A stretch of DNA of 64,000 nucleotides from Thalassia testudinum (Eukaryota; Streptophyta; Magnoliopsida; Alismatales; Hydrocharitaceae). The stretch is from contig JAZHRO010000019.1 of NCBI GenBank assembly GCA_037157565.1, positions 64,726,501 through 64,790,500 of the forward strand, written 5' to 3'. The notes beneath the pieces were generated by a model, which searched no databases, was not told the origin of the DNA, and saw nothing but the letters and a program-made list of their open reading frames with translations. Of the stretch, positions 9,370-19,739 are shown piece after piece (the stretch's first letter is position 1; every line of letters starts with the position of its first letter). The translations under genes were made by a program, and so were the position numbers.

Positions 9370-11062
9370 TGATAGAGAGAGTTTTGCTTAATTAAAATAG
9401 CAATAAAATGATTTATCGTTGTAACTTATGTGGTGGAAATCTCTCAATCAAAGATTAAAATAGATATTAATTTAAATCACAGTAAAAAGGTTGTATCCAC
9501 AGGGAGGATCGAGTGAAATAAACTCACGAGTAGAGAGCCATCATGTTCGTAGACACATTTGCGAAATCAATTTAATGAATTTACTGCTCTAAATGCCACT
9601 TTGAATTTCATGAGAAGTTCAAGGCTATTTATGTAATTTTCAAGTCAAGAATCAAGCTTCCAAAAATATGTAGATGATGCATGTGTAGCAGCATATCATT
9701 TAATTTCGAATTGCATGCAACTCTGAACCCAATTTCAATGACAAACGATGTGCGTAACAGAAGTCAATCAAATGCGTAAAAAAGATAAGTGCATTGTCAT
9801 AATTTTGCCATAATGATTTAATCAAAAATAAAGAAATAGCATAGTTGGCAATGGCATTGGGTGTAATTTTTAATTGACACTTTCCCTGTACCAAAACAGG
9901 GGAAGAGTTCCCCTTGCTTGCACGCAGAGAAGGCACGGCTGAAGGCTTGAAGCTCCGAGGAGGTCGAGGAAGGCGAGGTCGTTCCAACGAAGGTCACGAC
10001 GACAGGAACGATAGTCGGAGCTCTTGTCGGCGACGAGGAGGGGCGGCGACGGCGGTTTTGGCTTGCCAGCGCGTGGGTTGTCAACAGCGGTAGTCGTGGA
10101 TGTGGGTGGTCTCGTGAGGGTGAGGATAGTTCAACAGTGTCGATGGAGCGGAGATTGGAGGCCCTTGGATGTGGCTGCGTGGAGGTGGTTGGACGCTCAC
10201 TTTGGGTTCCTTTTTGTTGGCCGAGAAGAAGAAGAAGACCCGACTGTGCACGCGCAGGTGTGGGCAATGCTGCTGCGTGTGCGCGGAGGTGGTGATGGCG
10301 CGCAGAGAAGATACTGCTGCTACGTGTGCACGGGAGGCACGCGATCGCTGCGTGGTGAGTGCGCTGTTGGTGGCATGCACGGCTACGCGTGGGTGCAAAG
10401 GAGTCGGCGGTGGTGTTGGTTGGGTTCCTTTCGAGGGGAAAACAGGGGATGTGGAGGTGCTGGAAGCGGAAGAAGATGATGGAGGAGAACGATGGTTAGT
10501 GGATGGTGGTGTGGTGTGATGGAAATGGTGCACGCTGTCACCGTGCACCAATATGTCAAAGGTGAGCGGAGGTCGAGGGCGGCTTCAGTCCACGGTGCAA
10601 GCAATTTCCATAGTGCACATTGGTTGCATGGTGGAGGTGGAAGAGAGGTCCCCCAAGGGGGAATGGGAGCAGTGATGACCAGAGCCCCCCTGTCGTTGTA
10701 GCACGAAGGGAAGATAAAACGTATGGGTTGTTCTACGGTTGGAGAAAGGAGTGGCGTGGAGTGGGTGGTGTGTTAGGATGAGGGATAGGAGTTGTTGCGA
10801 GGGGGAAGGCGATGCGTGAGGAGGGGGCATGCTGTTGGCCTGCATGTGTGTGGCCACGCGGGTGCATGAGAGGAGGCTTGGTTTATTCAAAATATAAAAT
10901 AATTATTTATATACAATAAATTATAAAATGCATTAGATATATGCAAACCTAAGTAATGATGCCTGCAATTATTTTATGACCTAATGTAGTTATTAATGAA
11001 TATAAAATACAAGAATAAAGTTAACTTAGGTGTGACAATAGTCCATTAAGATGGACTCATCA
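9370..11062 (-). repeat. N1 3' LTR (1693 bp)
   Basis: It starts TGATAGAGAG and ends GGACTCATCA on the plus strand. Its outer parts are AT-rich and match element 0. Its middle (about 9890-10880) is strongly GC-rich with overlapping open frames on both strands. Those frames encode low-complexity Pro/Ser/His proteins that are not conserved as proteins between the two LTRs, so I do not treat them as genes. Confidence 0.9.
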
Positions 11063-11067
11063 AATAA

Positions 11068-11114
11068 CCCCATGCCTAAGATTTACTAGTCCCTAGCAAA
11101 TCTTAGACATGGGG
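11068..11114. other. Stem-loop next to the N1 3' LTR (PPT region)
   Basis: Arms 11068-11084 and 11098-11114 pair over 16 of 17 positions (CCCCATGCCTAAGATTT with AAATCTTAGACATGGGG). The loop holds two CTAG boxes. It begins five bases from the 3' LTR, where the polypurine tract should be; the G-run of the stem (GGCATGGGG on the minus strand) is the best PPT candidate. N2 has the same block in simpler form at 32256-32272. Confidence 0.65.
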
Positions 11115-12608
11115 TTATCCTAGCAAAAGTGAAAAATAATAGAAGTAATCAGAAGAATTCTTCTTAACTTATTTCAAAAATTTAGAGATCCAGACAAACG
11201 TGAAGTGATAGTATCCTCGGTAACGGATCCAAGTGAGAAGCCAACTTACATTTGAAGTTCGTACTTAACCCTTGATAAAATTCTATCAGGATAAGTAACT
11301 ACTTCCCTCGGGGATAAAGTAGAAAATAATCTAAAATTTAACCTCGACTTTTTGGCTTAGGTAGGAGATATTGAGTTGAATGGATTCGTATTTGGCGGCA
11401 CACACTCATCTGGTGCTACATGTAATCTAGTACTACAAACTCTAGATCTCTAGACTATTAAATAAGTCAACCCAGAGATAGAGGCTAAAAACTGTGCTCT
11501 CTTTGTGTTCCTTTGTGCTCACTCACTTTCTCTTTTCCTCTTCTCCTTTTCTGAGATCACATATTTTGCCAGATTTTGTAAATGTACTCAATGTTTGGTA
11601 GTCTCACATGGCATTCTCACTTCAATTAAAGTCCTAATAACCCTACAACTAAGTTAGAGTCCTCAGCTAGAATTCGGGCGATTAAAAATACTGAAAGGTA
11701 GGTATGGGTCATATTTGATGGATCGCGATAGGTGTTTTTGTTGCCTCAGAAACATAGTCATGAAGATAAAACTATAAACTTGGACTTTTTCTTTTCTCTC
11801 TCTCTTTTCTCTTTCTTTTCTTTCTTTTTTTTTCTAAATATAAATGTTTCTTCTTTTTTTTCTCTTCTTTTTCTTTCTTTATAAATCAACATAACACGAC
11901 GCAGACTTTTATTTATGAGGCATTATTAGGGATGATGATGGTCAAGAGTATATTGTGTGGCTTATTTGGTAGAAGTGTCTACTTTCGGCACCGGGAAGGA
12001 ACGGATAGGACAAGCGTATTTCTAACCTTTGCCATTACAACCCTCCTTCAGCCGAGGACTCTATGAAAGACAATCGTAACCATCCACCATAGTCATAGTT
12101 TTATTAAGGCTCAATTTCTGTGTATCTGCCTTATTTGGTGACTCTTAGGAATTCACACAATGTACGCACACTGGAACAGAGAGCGAAAACTATGTCTAAC
12201 TCTAAGGTATCCTTATCTAATTGTCCAAAACTTAAGAATCCTTGCACTAGACTTAACACACCAGTAATCTCTCTACTTTCTTCTCACAAATATAAGGTGA
12301 ATCTAACAGAAGATAGTATGCCTGACTCCCTTTTAACTATCCAAGGGTTCAGTAGACTAAAAATGCTTATTGGTTCTCTTCAAAGATCCATTACCCAGTC
12401 TACATACAAGTGAAGTAAATGTACTGGATTCTAAACTTAAGAAACAATTTAAGAAGAAAAATATTTAATGACACCTCCATGACAAATATGTTTTGCTAGG
12501 GACTAACCAATTCAGCTCAAGAATTTTTTTTTTTAATATGCTAATGCACCTAAACTAAATGCATGAATACTCCCTAAAATGCAAAATACACCCCCTATGC
12601 CTAAATCC

Positions 12609-12626
12609 TACAATGTCCTCATTGTA
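12609..12626 (-). promoter_or_regulatory. 18-nt quasi-palindrome shared by Athila-type and non-autonomous elements (N1 copy)
   Basis: The minus strand reads TACAATGAGGACATTGTA: a 7-nt inverted repeat around AGGA, followed 8 nt downstream by GGCATAGGGGG. Near-identical copies lie at the same relative place in N2 (33813 and 45056), Athila-4 (61936) and, decayed, Athila-2 (52846). Function unknown; a cis-acting RNA or DNA signal is inferred. Confidence 0.6.
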
Positions 12627-12731
12627 AAATTAAAATAGGAGGAGAAAGGAAGGAAATCACCTGATGATGGTGTTATTCTGAACGTTGGGTTGCCTCGCAA
12701 CAAGCGCTGCATTTTCTGTCAGCAGCCAGAC

Positions 12732-13070
12732 TTATAGGAAACCTGTAAGTCTGGTTCCAGGCAGAAGAAGCTCGGACCCTAAAAATATGCGTAATAACTC
12801 GGGCCTAGAAAATAGGTAGCCACAGATGTTTGCGAGCTGATGATGCAACGTTATCCCAAATGCTCGCCAGAAGACATGAAAGCAAATAACCTCGTAGGCT
12901 ACCTGGGGAGGTCTAGGAATAACAAAAGGAATATGAAAAGTGACCTCCTGAAATAGAATAAATGGAGGATAACAAGGATCCTCCAAAGCAGGAAGGGTTT
13001 TAAAAGATATAAACATTATTATTTCAAACCCTTGAATGGCGAGACTAAAAGTAGAAGCATCAATCCACAC
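12732..13070 (-). CDS. Short hydrophobic open frame in N1, 112 codons, doubtful
   Basis: An open minus-strand frame downstream of the main N1 frame and out of frame with it. It is rich in Phe, Leu and Ile (for example ICFHVFWRAFGITLHHQL) and resembles nothing I recognise. It could be the eroded 3' end of the main N1 reading frame after an indel near 13100-13190, or chance. N2 has no clear equivalent. Confidence 0.25.
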   Translation of the reverse strand: MWIDASTFSLAIQGFEIIMFISFKTLPALEDPCYPPFILFQEVTFHIPFVIPRPPQVAYEVICFHVFWRAFGITLHHQLANICGYLFSRPELLRIFLGSELLLPGTRLTGFL

Positions 13071-13195
13071 TCGCCATTCTACGCGAGGATGTACTGACCT
13101 GATATTCTCCTCAGAAAGAATGTATGTGAGTAGAGACCTGAGCCAAGGATCAGTTAGGGAGTGTAATGGTTGTTTGTGGTGTTGGGAGATAATGA

Positions 13196-14695
13196 TTAAG
13201 TCCCATGAGGGCTTACTTGTGTTAAGTCCAACAATTCAGATTCTGTATTATTCTCCCTAACAGTTATAGAAAAATTCATGTCACCCTGCCTATCATTAAT
13301 GATTGGAGTCATATTTTCACCTTCTAGTAATTGTGAATCAATGGTGGACTTCAAATTAAATTTCTTTGATTGCAGGGTTGAATCAACTGAATCATGATCA
13401 TTAATTTCATCCCTGGATTCTTTTGGTTCACTTGAGTTTTTATCGGGGTGTATATGTGATTCACCAGTAAAGAGAGGAGTTGGATCAATTATTTCTGAAG
13501 GAGGATCCGTCTTAATGTTTTGGAGTAAGCCTATATCACTCAATTCTTTATTCTTCTCAGGGCATAAATCCTCAATTGATGTGTTTTGTCCCCGAGAGTC
13601 TCCCCTAGGCTTCTCACTATTATGTTTGTCCTCCTCTAATATCAACTCCTGGTTATGTGGAGGATGACTCTCAAAAGAAGCGAGGAATCCATATTTTACC
13701 ATATTATTTATATCCTCCAGGGTTAAGTCCTCGAATAACAAATAATCCCCCAGTGATTCACTCTAGATTTTCAGTTCGGGTTCCTCCATTGGGTCATCCT
13801 CGTCCTTTGAAATAGCCTCTTTATATCCTTGAGACCAAAATTGATCTAATTCATCCTCCATTCCCATAGGGTCACCTTCATTGGGTGCATTTAAATCGTC
13901 AAAATGCTGAATGGTAGGTGTTGATTCTCTAAGTGGAAGGTCAAGATTAGGCTCACTAAGGGTAGAATGGGATTCCACCAGATAATTAATAGGTGAAGTA
14001 ATATGAACAATACGACCTTGACCTGGGTTATCAGGGGTAAGGAAAATACTGTCATTAGGGTCAAGGTCCTCAAGAGGTACCATCTTCCCTTTCTTTTGAC
14101 TCCAATATAGCTCGAGTGGATAATTACTAAGATCATTCTCCTCTAGTGGTCGTGTCTCATTGGGAGAGTCTAAGTGATAGCTATGTAAAACGGGATCCCT
14201 ATTGTCATTGGTTTCCTCAGAATTATTTTCATGATCACGGTCGTATGGGTAGGGATCAGAATTACTGGGAAGAACGTAGCTAAGTTGTCTAATTTCTTTG
14301 TTCAATTGTTGACTATTCCTCAACATCTCTCCCATAGACTCCATTTTTTTTTGTTGTTTTTGCATTTCTATCATAAAAGAGGAAAGGCTACTACTATCAG
14401 ATTGGGGAGGATAGTCAATCTCAGGCTCTGGTTGCCTAGGGGTATCGGTTTAACCTCGATACGGAAAATCATGAAGGGTGGGAGGGTTGGGTGTTTGGAT
14501 AGTAGTAGGGATTCCAGGGTTGAAAAATCCCGCTCCTAGGCTCTGCTCAAAAGTGGGAGTTATCGAGTCAGTACTCCTAGGATAGGAATATGAATGATCC
14601 CATGAATTGTCAATGTACCCATCAAAGGATGGATACGCTCGGGGCATGGGATCTTGGTTGAAATGATAGGAGTAAGGATAGTCCATTTCTTTCAA
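13196..14695 (-). pseudogene. N1 main reading frame, about 500 codons, two in-frame stops; unknown protein
   Basis: Three open segments (14695-14450, 14374-13763, 13741-13196) are all in one frame, separated only by stops at 14450-14452 and 13763-13765. The start MKEMDYPYSYHFNQDP lies 362 nt after the PBS, the usual place of gag. The N-terminus is rich in Tyr, Ser, Pro and Phe. A short Gln/Lys/Met coiled stretch (EMQKQQKKMESM) follows, like the one in Athila gag tails, and the remainder is strongly acidic (for example DELDQFWSQGYKEAISKDED). There is no CCHC knuckle, protease or RT. The architecture matches the N2 frame. I infer a gag-derived or novel accessory protein. Confidence 0.6.
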
Positions 14696-15057
14696 TTAAA
14701 CAGGTTAAACTCTCTTAGGATTTAAAAGAAATCAGAAACTTCCTAGAGAGTTCTACCACTGTCAAAACAAACGCAAATATAGTGGGATATGTTTTTAGTA
14801 GATTCTAGGTCTTAGGTGTTCAGTTGGTGGCCAAACAAGTTTTGCAAGAATTATGCTTCCTAGGCCGACCTTCGTTGGTGCCTACAACCTACTCGCAAGG
14901 GATGGAAGTCTCGACAATGTCCACCAAGACAAGCATCCACTGTGTGCTCTTCTTCCTCCAGAACGTACCTCGCACGAAAGAATGATAGATCAATGAATAC
15001 CAATAAGCAAGGGTCAATGCAAATAGAAAAATTTTTGTGAGTTTTCTAGGCCTATTG
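14696..15057 (-). other. N1 leader between PBS and reading frame
   Basis: A short non-coding leader of 362 nt. No motif recognised. Confidence 0.6.
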
Positions 15058-15077
15058 CCTCCTCGGCAACGGTGCCA
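15058..15077 (-). other. N1 primer binding site (tRNA-Asp type, two mismatches)
   Basis: The minus strand reads TGGCACCGTTGCCGAGGAGG, with two transitions from the tRNA-Asp complement. It lies two bases from the LTR start at 15080. It is the same primer type as the Athila elements, which fits trans-mobilisation by Athila proteins. Confidence 0.85.
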
Positions 15078-15079
15078 TT

Positions 15080-16804
15080 TGATAGAGAGAGTTTCGCTTA
15101 ATTAAAATAGCAATAGAATGATTTATCGTTGTAATTTATGTGGTGGAAATCTCTCAATCAAAGATTAAAATAGATATTAATTTAAACCACAGTAAAAAGG
15201 TCGTATCCATAGGGAGGATCGAGCCAAATAAACTCATGAGTAGAGAGCCATCATGTTGGCAGACACATTCGCGAAATCAATTTAATGAATTTACTGCTCT
15301 AAATGTCACTTTAAATTTCATGAGAAGTTCAAGGCTATTTATGTAATTTTTACGTTAGGAATTAAGCTTCCAAAAATATGTAGATGATGCATGTGTAGTG
15401 GCATACCATGTAATTTCGAATTGCATGCAACTCTGAACCCAATTTCAATGACAAACGATGTGCGTAATAGAAGTCAATCAAATAAGCAAAAAAGATAAGT
15501 GCACTGTCATAATTTCACCATAATAATTCAATCAAAAATAAAGAAATAGCATAGTTGGCAATCGCATTGGGTGTAATTTTTAATTGACACTTTCCCTGTA
15601 CCAAAATAGGGAAGAGTTCTCCTTGCTTGCATGCAGGGAAGGCGCAGCTGAAGGCGCGAAGCTCCGAGGAGGTCGAGGAAGGCGAGGCCGTTCCAACGAA
15701 GGTCACAGCGACGGGAACGGTAGCCGGAGCTCTCGTCAGCGACGAAAAGGGGTGGCGGAGGTGGCTGCGGCTCGCTAGCGCGTGGGTTGTCAACGGCGAC
15801 AGTCGTGGACGTGGGTGGCCTCGTGAGGGTGAGGAGAGTTCAGTAGTGTCGATGGAGCGGAGATTGGAGGCCCTTGGATGTGGTTGCGTGGAGGTGGTTG
15901 GATGCCCGCTTTGGGTTCCTTTCTGTTTGCCGAGAAGAAGATGAAGACCCGGCTGTGCGCGTGGTGACTGGTGCGCGGCAGGCGTGCGGAAGGTGCTGTC
16001 CACGCGCGGTGGCAGGTGCATGTGCGTGGAGGTGGTGACGACACGCAGGGAAGATACTACTGCTACGTGTGCGTGGGAGGCGCTCGGTCACTGCGTGGTG
16101 AGTGCGTTTTGGTGGTGCGTGCAGCTGTGCATGCATGCAAAGGAGTCGGCGGTGGTGTTGGTTGGGTTCCTTTCGAGGGGAAAACAGGGGATGTGGAGGT
16201 GCTGGAAGAGGAATAAGATGATGGGGGAGAACGATGGTCAGTGGATGGTGGTGCGGTGTGATGGAAATGGTGCACGCTATCACAATGCACCAATATGTAG
16301 AAGGTGAGCGGAGGTCGAGGGCGGCTTCGGTCCACGGTGCAAGCAATTTCCATAGTGTACGTTGGTTGCACGGTGGAGGTGGAAGAGAGGTCCCCCAAGG
16401 GGGAATGGGAACAGTGATGACCAGAGCCCCTCCGTCGCTGCAACACGAAGGGAAGATAAAACGTATGGGTTGTTCTGCGGTTGGAGAAAGGAGCGGTGTG
16501 GAGTGGGCGGTGCATTAGGATAAGGGATGGGAGTTGTTGTAAGGGGGAAGACGGTGAGTAAGGAGGGGGTGCGCTGCTGGCCCGCGTGTGTGTGGCCACG
16601 CGCGTGCACGAGAGGAGGTTTGGTTTATTCAAAATATAAAATAATTATTTATATACAATAAGTTATAAAATGCATTAGATATATGCAAACCTAAGTAATG
16701 ATGCATGCAATTATTTTATGACCTAATGTAGTTATTAATGAATATAAAATACAAGAATAAAGTTAACTTAGGCGTAACAATAGTCCATTAAGATGGACTC
16801 ATCA
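15080..16804 (-). repeat. N1 5' LTR (1725 bp)
   Basis: It pairs with 9370-11062, with the same termini and the same GC-rich centre. It is 32 bp longer, mainly through small indels around 15950-16030. The TSD TATAC follows at 16805-16809. Confidence 0.9.
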
Positions 16805-16983
16805 TATACTATGTAAGGGTCTTTGCGGGACTCTCCCTTCCTGGTTGCCCAAGTATTTCTCAGGTGAGTGATTTTCTGATCAAGAGGTATCATCCGCCTC
16901 GAACCTCCTTAGTCATCCAAAAATCTTTGGGTGTCTCGATTAGGTCTATTACACCTTCTGTCCCTTATCTGGCTCACTAGTGC
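16805..16983 (+). other. Athila-2 leader, right part
   Basis: Continuation of 8553-9369 after the N1 insertion; it begins with the second TATAC. Non-coding up to the gag frame. Confidence 0.7.
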
Positions 16984-18261
16984 ATGTTCGGAAGGAGGTC
17001 CTTAAGACCACCCTTGAGACCTCCATTAGCAGTTCACTCCCGTCGAGGTCAAGCCTCGAATCACTTGTTTGTGCTACCTTCCAATCATATTGATATCTCT
17101 TTCAACTCTTCTGCTTCTGAGGCCAAATCTCCTTTATCTACATCCATGGAAAACCTAGGAGAAGAACCCAATGTCCAGGATCAGATACAAAACCTTAATG
17201 ATCTATTCCATGCACACATCAATCCACCGCTGCGTCCTCAGATGCGAGATCACTACAATCCCACTGCAATGGAGATTGAACCTAGGCTACAAATCCTTGC
17301 TGAAGGGCCTAATGTTCAACTCAAGCCAAACATGATCCATGCTATTCCTAAATTCCATGGCTCAAACTCCGAAGATCCCTTCCAGCACATCAAGCATCTG
17401 GCCCAGACCTTTGGGCTTGCCATACAAAATCGAGACATCTTGCTCATGAAGATATTCTCCTTCTCACTCATGGGTAAAGCTGCCAATTGGTTTCAGACTC
17501 TGACCCGTCTAAACAACACATGGGGGGAACTCCAAAATGAGTTCTTACATAAATTCTTCCCCGTTGGTCAGACAAATGGTTTAAGGCACCATATCATGCA
17601 CTTTACGCAAAATCCGGGAGAACCACTTCATGAGGCATGGCATTGCTTTCTGGATCTCATGCGGAGATGCCCCCATCACGGAGTTCCAAAATGGGAATAA
17701 GTCCAGTCCTTTTACCATGGGCTCCATGACGAGATCATGCTCTTTGTCAATGTAACTTGTGGTGGAAGCATCATGGGTCAACATGAAGATACCATTTGGG
17801 AGATTCTCAAGAATGTGTGAGAACTCCATAAATAATGAATCTATGGGTATATTTGATCAGACGACTACCCGTGCATTGACAAACATGCGGGGGGCACACG
17901 TGACTCAAGGCTTGTCAGCATTCATCGATCTGAAACGGATGGCTAGTTGCCTGGACAAGGTCTCTATTATCGAGAAGGTGGATGAATTGACTCGACATCT
18001 ACATAGAGCCACCTCAGCACAACAAAACACGTATGCACAACTGCCCTCCAGTAAGGGGGCTATGCATAACATTTATCACCACTCTCATGAGGGGATGGAC
18101 TTATATCCACTCTCGTCTGATCTTGGTTTCGGAGGAAACTCCGTAACTACCTGCTCTAGTTGGGGGAACTCTAAACCCTCATATTCTGACTTTTCTGGAG
18201 TTCCTCAGACTTGCAAGGATCTCCACGCCATCCAGAATGATCCATTCTCTAACACTTATAA
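16984..18261 (+). pseudogene. Athila-2 gag, truncated at its 3' end
   Basis: Plus-strand capsid domain: RPQMRDHYNPTAMEIEP, IPKFHGSNSEDPFQHIKHL, MKIFSFSLMGKAANWFQTL, TWGELQNEFLHKFFPVGQTN and GEPLHEAWHCFLDLMRRCPH. One in-frame stop (17698-17700) and a frameshift near 17810 break it; the second part continues as ENSINNESM and KVSIIEKVDELTRHL. The likely start is the Met at about 17146 (MENLGEEPN), although the frame is open from 16984. At 18261/18262 it runs straight into Tekay LTR sequence, the scar of a deletion that removed the rest of gag, PR, RT, RH and most of INT. Confidence 0.85.
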
Positions 18262-19629
18262 ATCTCAAGTAACCAGTGTAGCTCAACCATACTCATGTGT
18301 TCTTGTCCTACGGTTCATTCTCGTCCTAGGGTTCTACATGTTTCTCAAGTATATGGTATAGCTCAAACCATACTCATCTATTTCTGCCCTAGGGTTCATT
18401 CAAGTTATTCTAAGCATGCAGTTCATTTATTTAAATCATAATATTAATGTAAACCACTCTATCGACAAATACGGGAGGAATAGGGGCTCGGATCGCAGAT
18501 CCTGTCGCTTCCGTGGCTCCTGCGTAATCGACTGGCTGGAAACCTATACAATTGACCATCCACATCAAATGAGTCCAAAACCATATACAAGTGACACTAA
18601 CTCATAGAGAAACTCAAGCGAAAAACAACGGTACTTTGTTCGCAGAAATCCGATCCCGTTTGGGCCCTAAACGGGCCAAAAACACTTACACTGTCCAAAA
18701 TTAGACGTCTGGGTCTAATCGTAGACGTCTTAAAAGATGTCAATACTTACCCTGGGTTCCCTACAGCTACCTCAGACATTCGGACCCTTCTGTGATCGTA
18801 TGAGGTGAGTTCCAGATGTCGAACTCCTTCCGGTCGTCTGGAGGTACGGTCAGATGTCTGGCGACGTGTCCAAACATCCAAAAGCACCTTGAAGGGTGCA
18901 CCCCACACCTTTCCAATGGCCTGCTCCTTGATTACGTACGTGTAGACCATCAGAAAAGACTAGACAAGATCCTGAGGTGAGGCCTGCATGGTCGTAATCG
19001 CACACAAGCACATACCTTAGCACAGAGCGTGCTTTCAGACGTCTAGCTCCAGCTCCGGACGTCCTTCAACTATTCCAGACATCTAGGATGTGCTCCAGAC
19101 GTCTGATACTCGAGAATATCCAGTACGTAGAACCTCTACGAGCCTTCTTCTCCACGCGGAAGTCTTCCGCGTCACCCGCAGCTGCGACTCCGGCAGCTTC
19201 AGGAGGCCGCGAGCCCACCTTCATGAACTCCTCCTCCTCAAGTATGAGCTCATCCGAGCTCCTCCCATGCTCTCGTGGCTCCCTTGATAGCTCCTCCTCT
19301 TGAGCTCTCCTCTCCTCCTCCTTCATGTCCCGTCTCTCTCTCTTAGCTTCCTCTCCTCTCGCCGTGCTGGAAGGAAGGGAGGAAGGACGGAGGTGGTGGT
19401 TGGTGAAGATGGATGGAGTGGCGTGGGAGGGGGGGATTAAATAGATAGAGGGTTAGGGTTTGGGGTGAGGAGAGGGGGTGAGTGCATGTGTAGTGTGCGC
19501 GCGAAGAAAGAATAGTAGGTTCGATTCTTCTACTTTTAGACGTCTGACCCTCCATCCAGACATCTGGACAGATGTCTGACAGCTCATCCAGACGTCTTAA
19601 ACAATCCAAAAGGGCCACAGGTCATTTCA
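18262..19629 (-). repeat. Tekay 3' LTR, truncated
   Basis: It aligns with 50757-52138, sharing blocks such as ATCTCAAGTAACCAGTGTAG at the left edge and GGTCATTTCA at the right end (LTR start TGAAATGACC on the minus strand). The distal (3') part of the LTR is missing, cut at 18262. Many CAGACGTCTG-like boxes occur (18712, 18723, 19036, 19099, 19538, 19590). A minus-strand TATA-like TATTTAAT is at 19438-19445. Short frames on both strands around 19066-19618 lie inside the LTR and are not genes. Confidence 0.85.
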
Positions 19630-19739
19630 ACATAACAAACTTAAAGGAAGTTTCATCCTCGAAACTTAAGCCAAGTAGGGTGAGGAAAAGTAGCGTAAAA
19701 GCGCATAACAAACTTAAAGAGGATCAAAGTAGATCTGAA
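19630..19739 (-). other. Tekay post-pol and polypurine tract region (degenerate)
   Basis: The minus strand reads TTTCGAGGATGAAACTTCC, the typical block between pol and the 3' LTR in Tekay elements. It is followed not by a clean purine run but by TTTAAGTTTGTTATGT against the LTR, so the PPT has decayed or been rearranged. Confidence 0.55.

Larger units (their letters stand above)
11063..12731 (-). other. N1 conserved non-coding region between the ORF and the 3' LTR
   Basis: No coding frame fits here. The stretch aligns by eye with 32238-34010 in N2. Shared anchors are CACACTCATCTGGTGCTAC (11402-11420), CTTATTTGGT.GAAGTG and CGGCACCGGGAA (about 11961-11997), and CATAGTTTTAT (about 12093). It also holds the 18-nt quasi-palindrome at 12609-12626, a CT-rich tract (about 11789-11881), a hairpin at the 3' LTR edge (11068-11114) and a small inverted repeat (about 12726-12754). 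Confidence 0.75.
9370..16804 (-). mobile_element. N1, complete non-autonomous LTR retrotransposon without pol
   Basis: It has two LTRs (9370-11062 and 15080-16804) with TG...CA ends, flanked by a perfect 5-bp TSD, TATAC. A PBS lies inside the right LTR edge, so the element reads leftward. The 4.0-kb interior has no protease, RT, RNase H or integrase motif. It carries one long acidic reading frame (13196-14695) and about 1.6 kb of non-coding sequence that is conserved in N2. It sits in the Athila-2 leader. The LTRs differ by about 5% where I compared them, so it is not recent. Confidence 0.9.

Noticed and set aside
10024..10551. Overlapping open frames of about 150 codons on both strands (also 15515-16632)
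   Set aside because: They lie in the GC-rich centre of the N1 LTRs, encode low-complexity Pro/Ser/His/Arg sequence, overlap each other on opposite strands and are not conserved between the two LTR copies.
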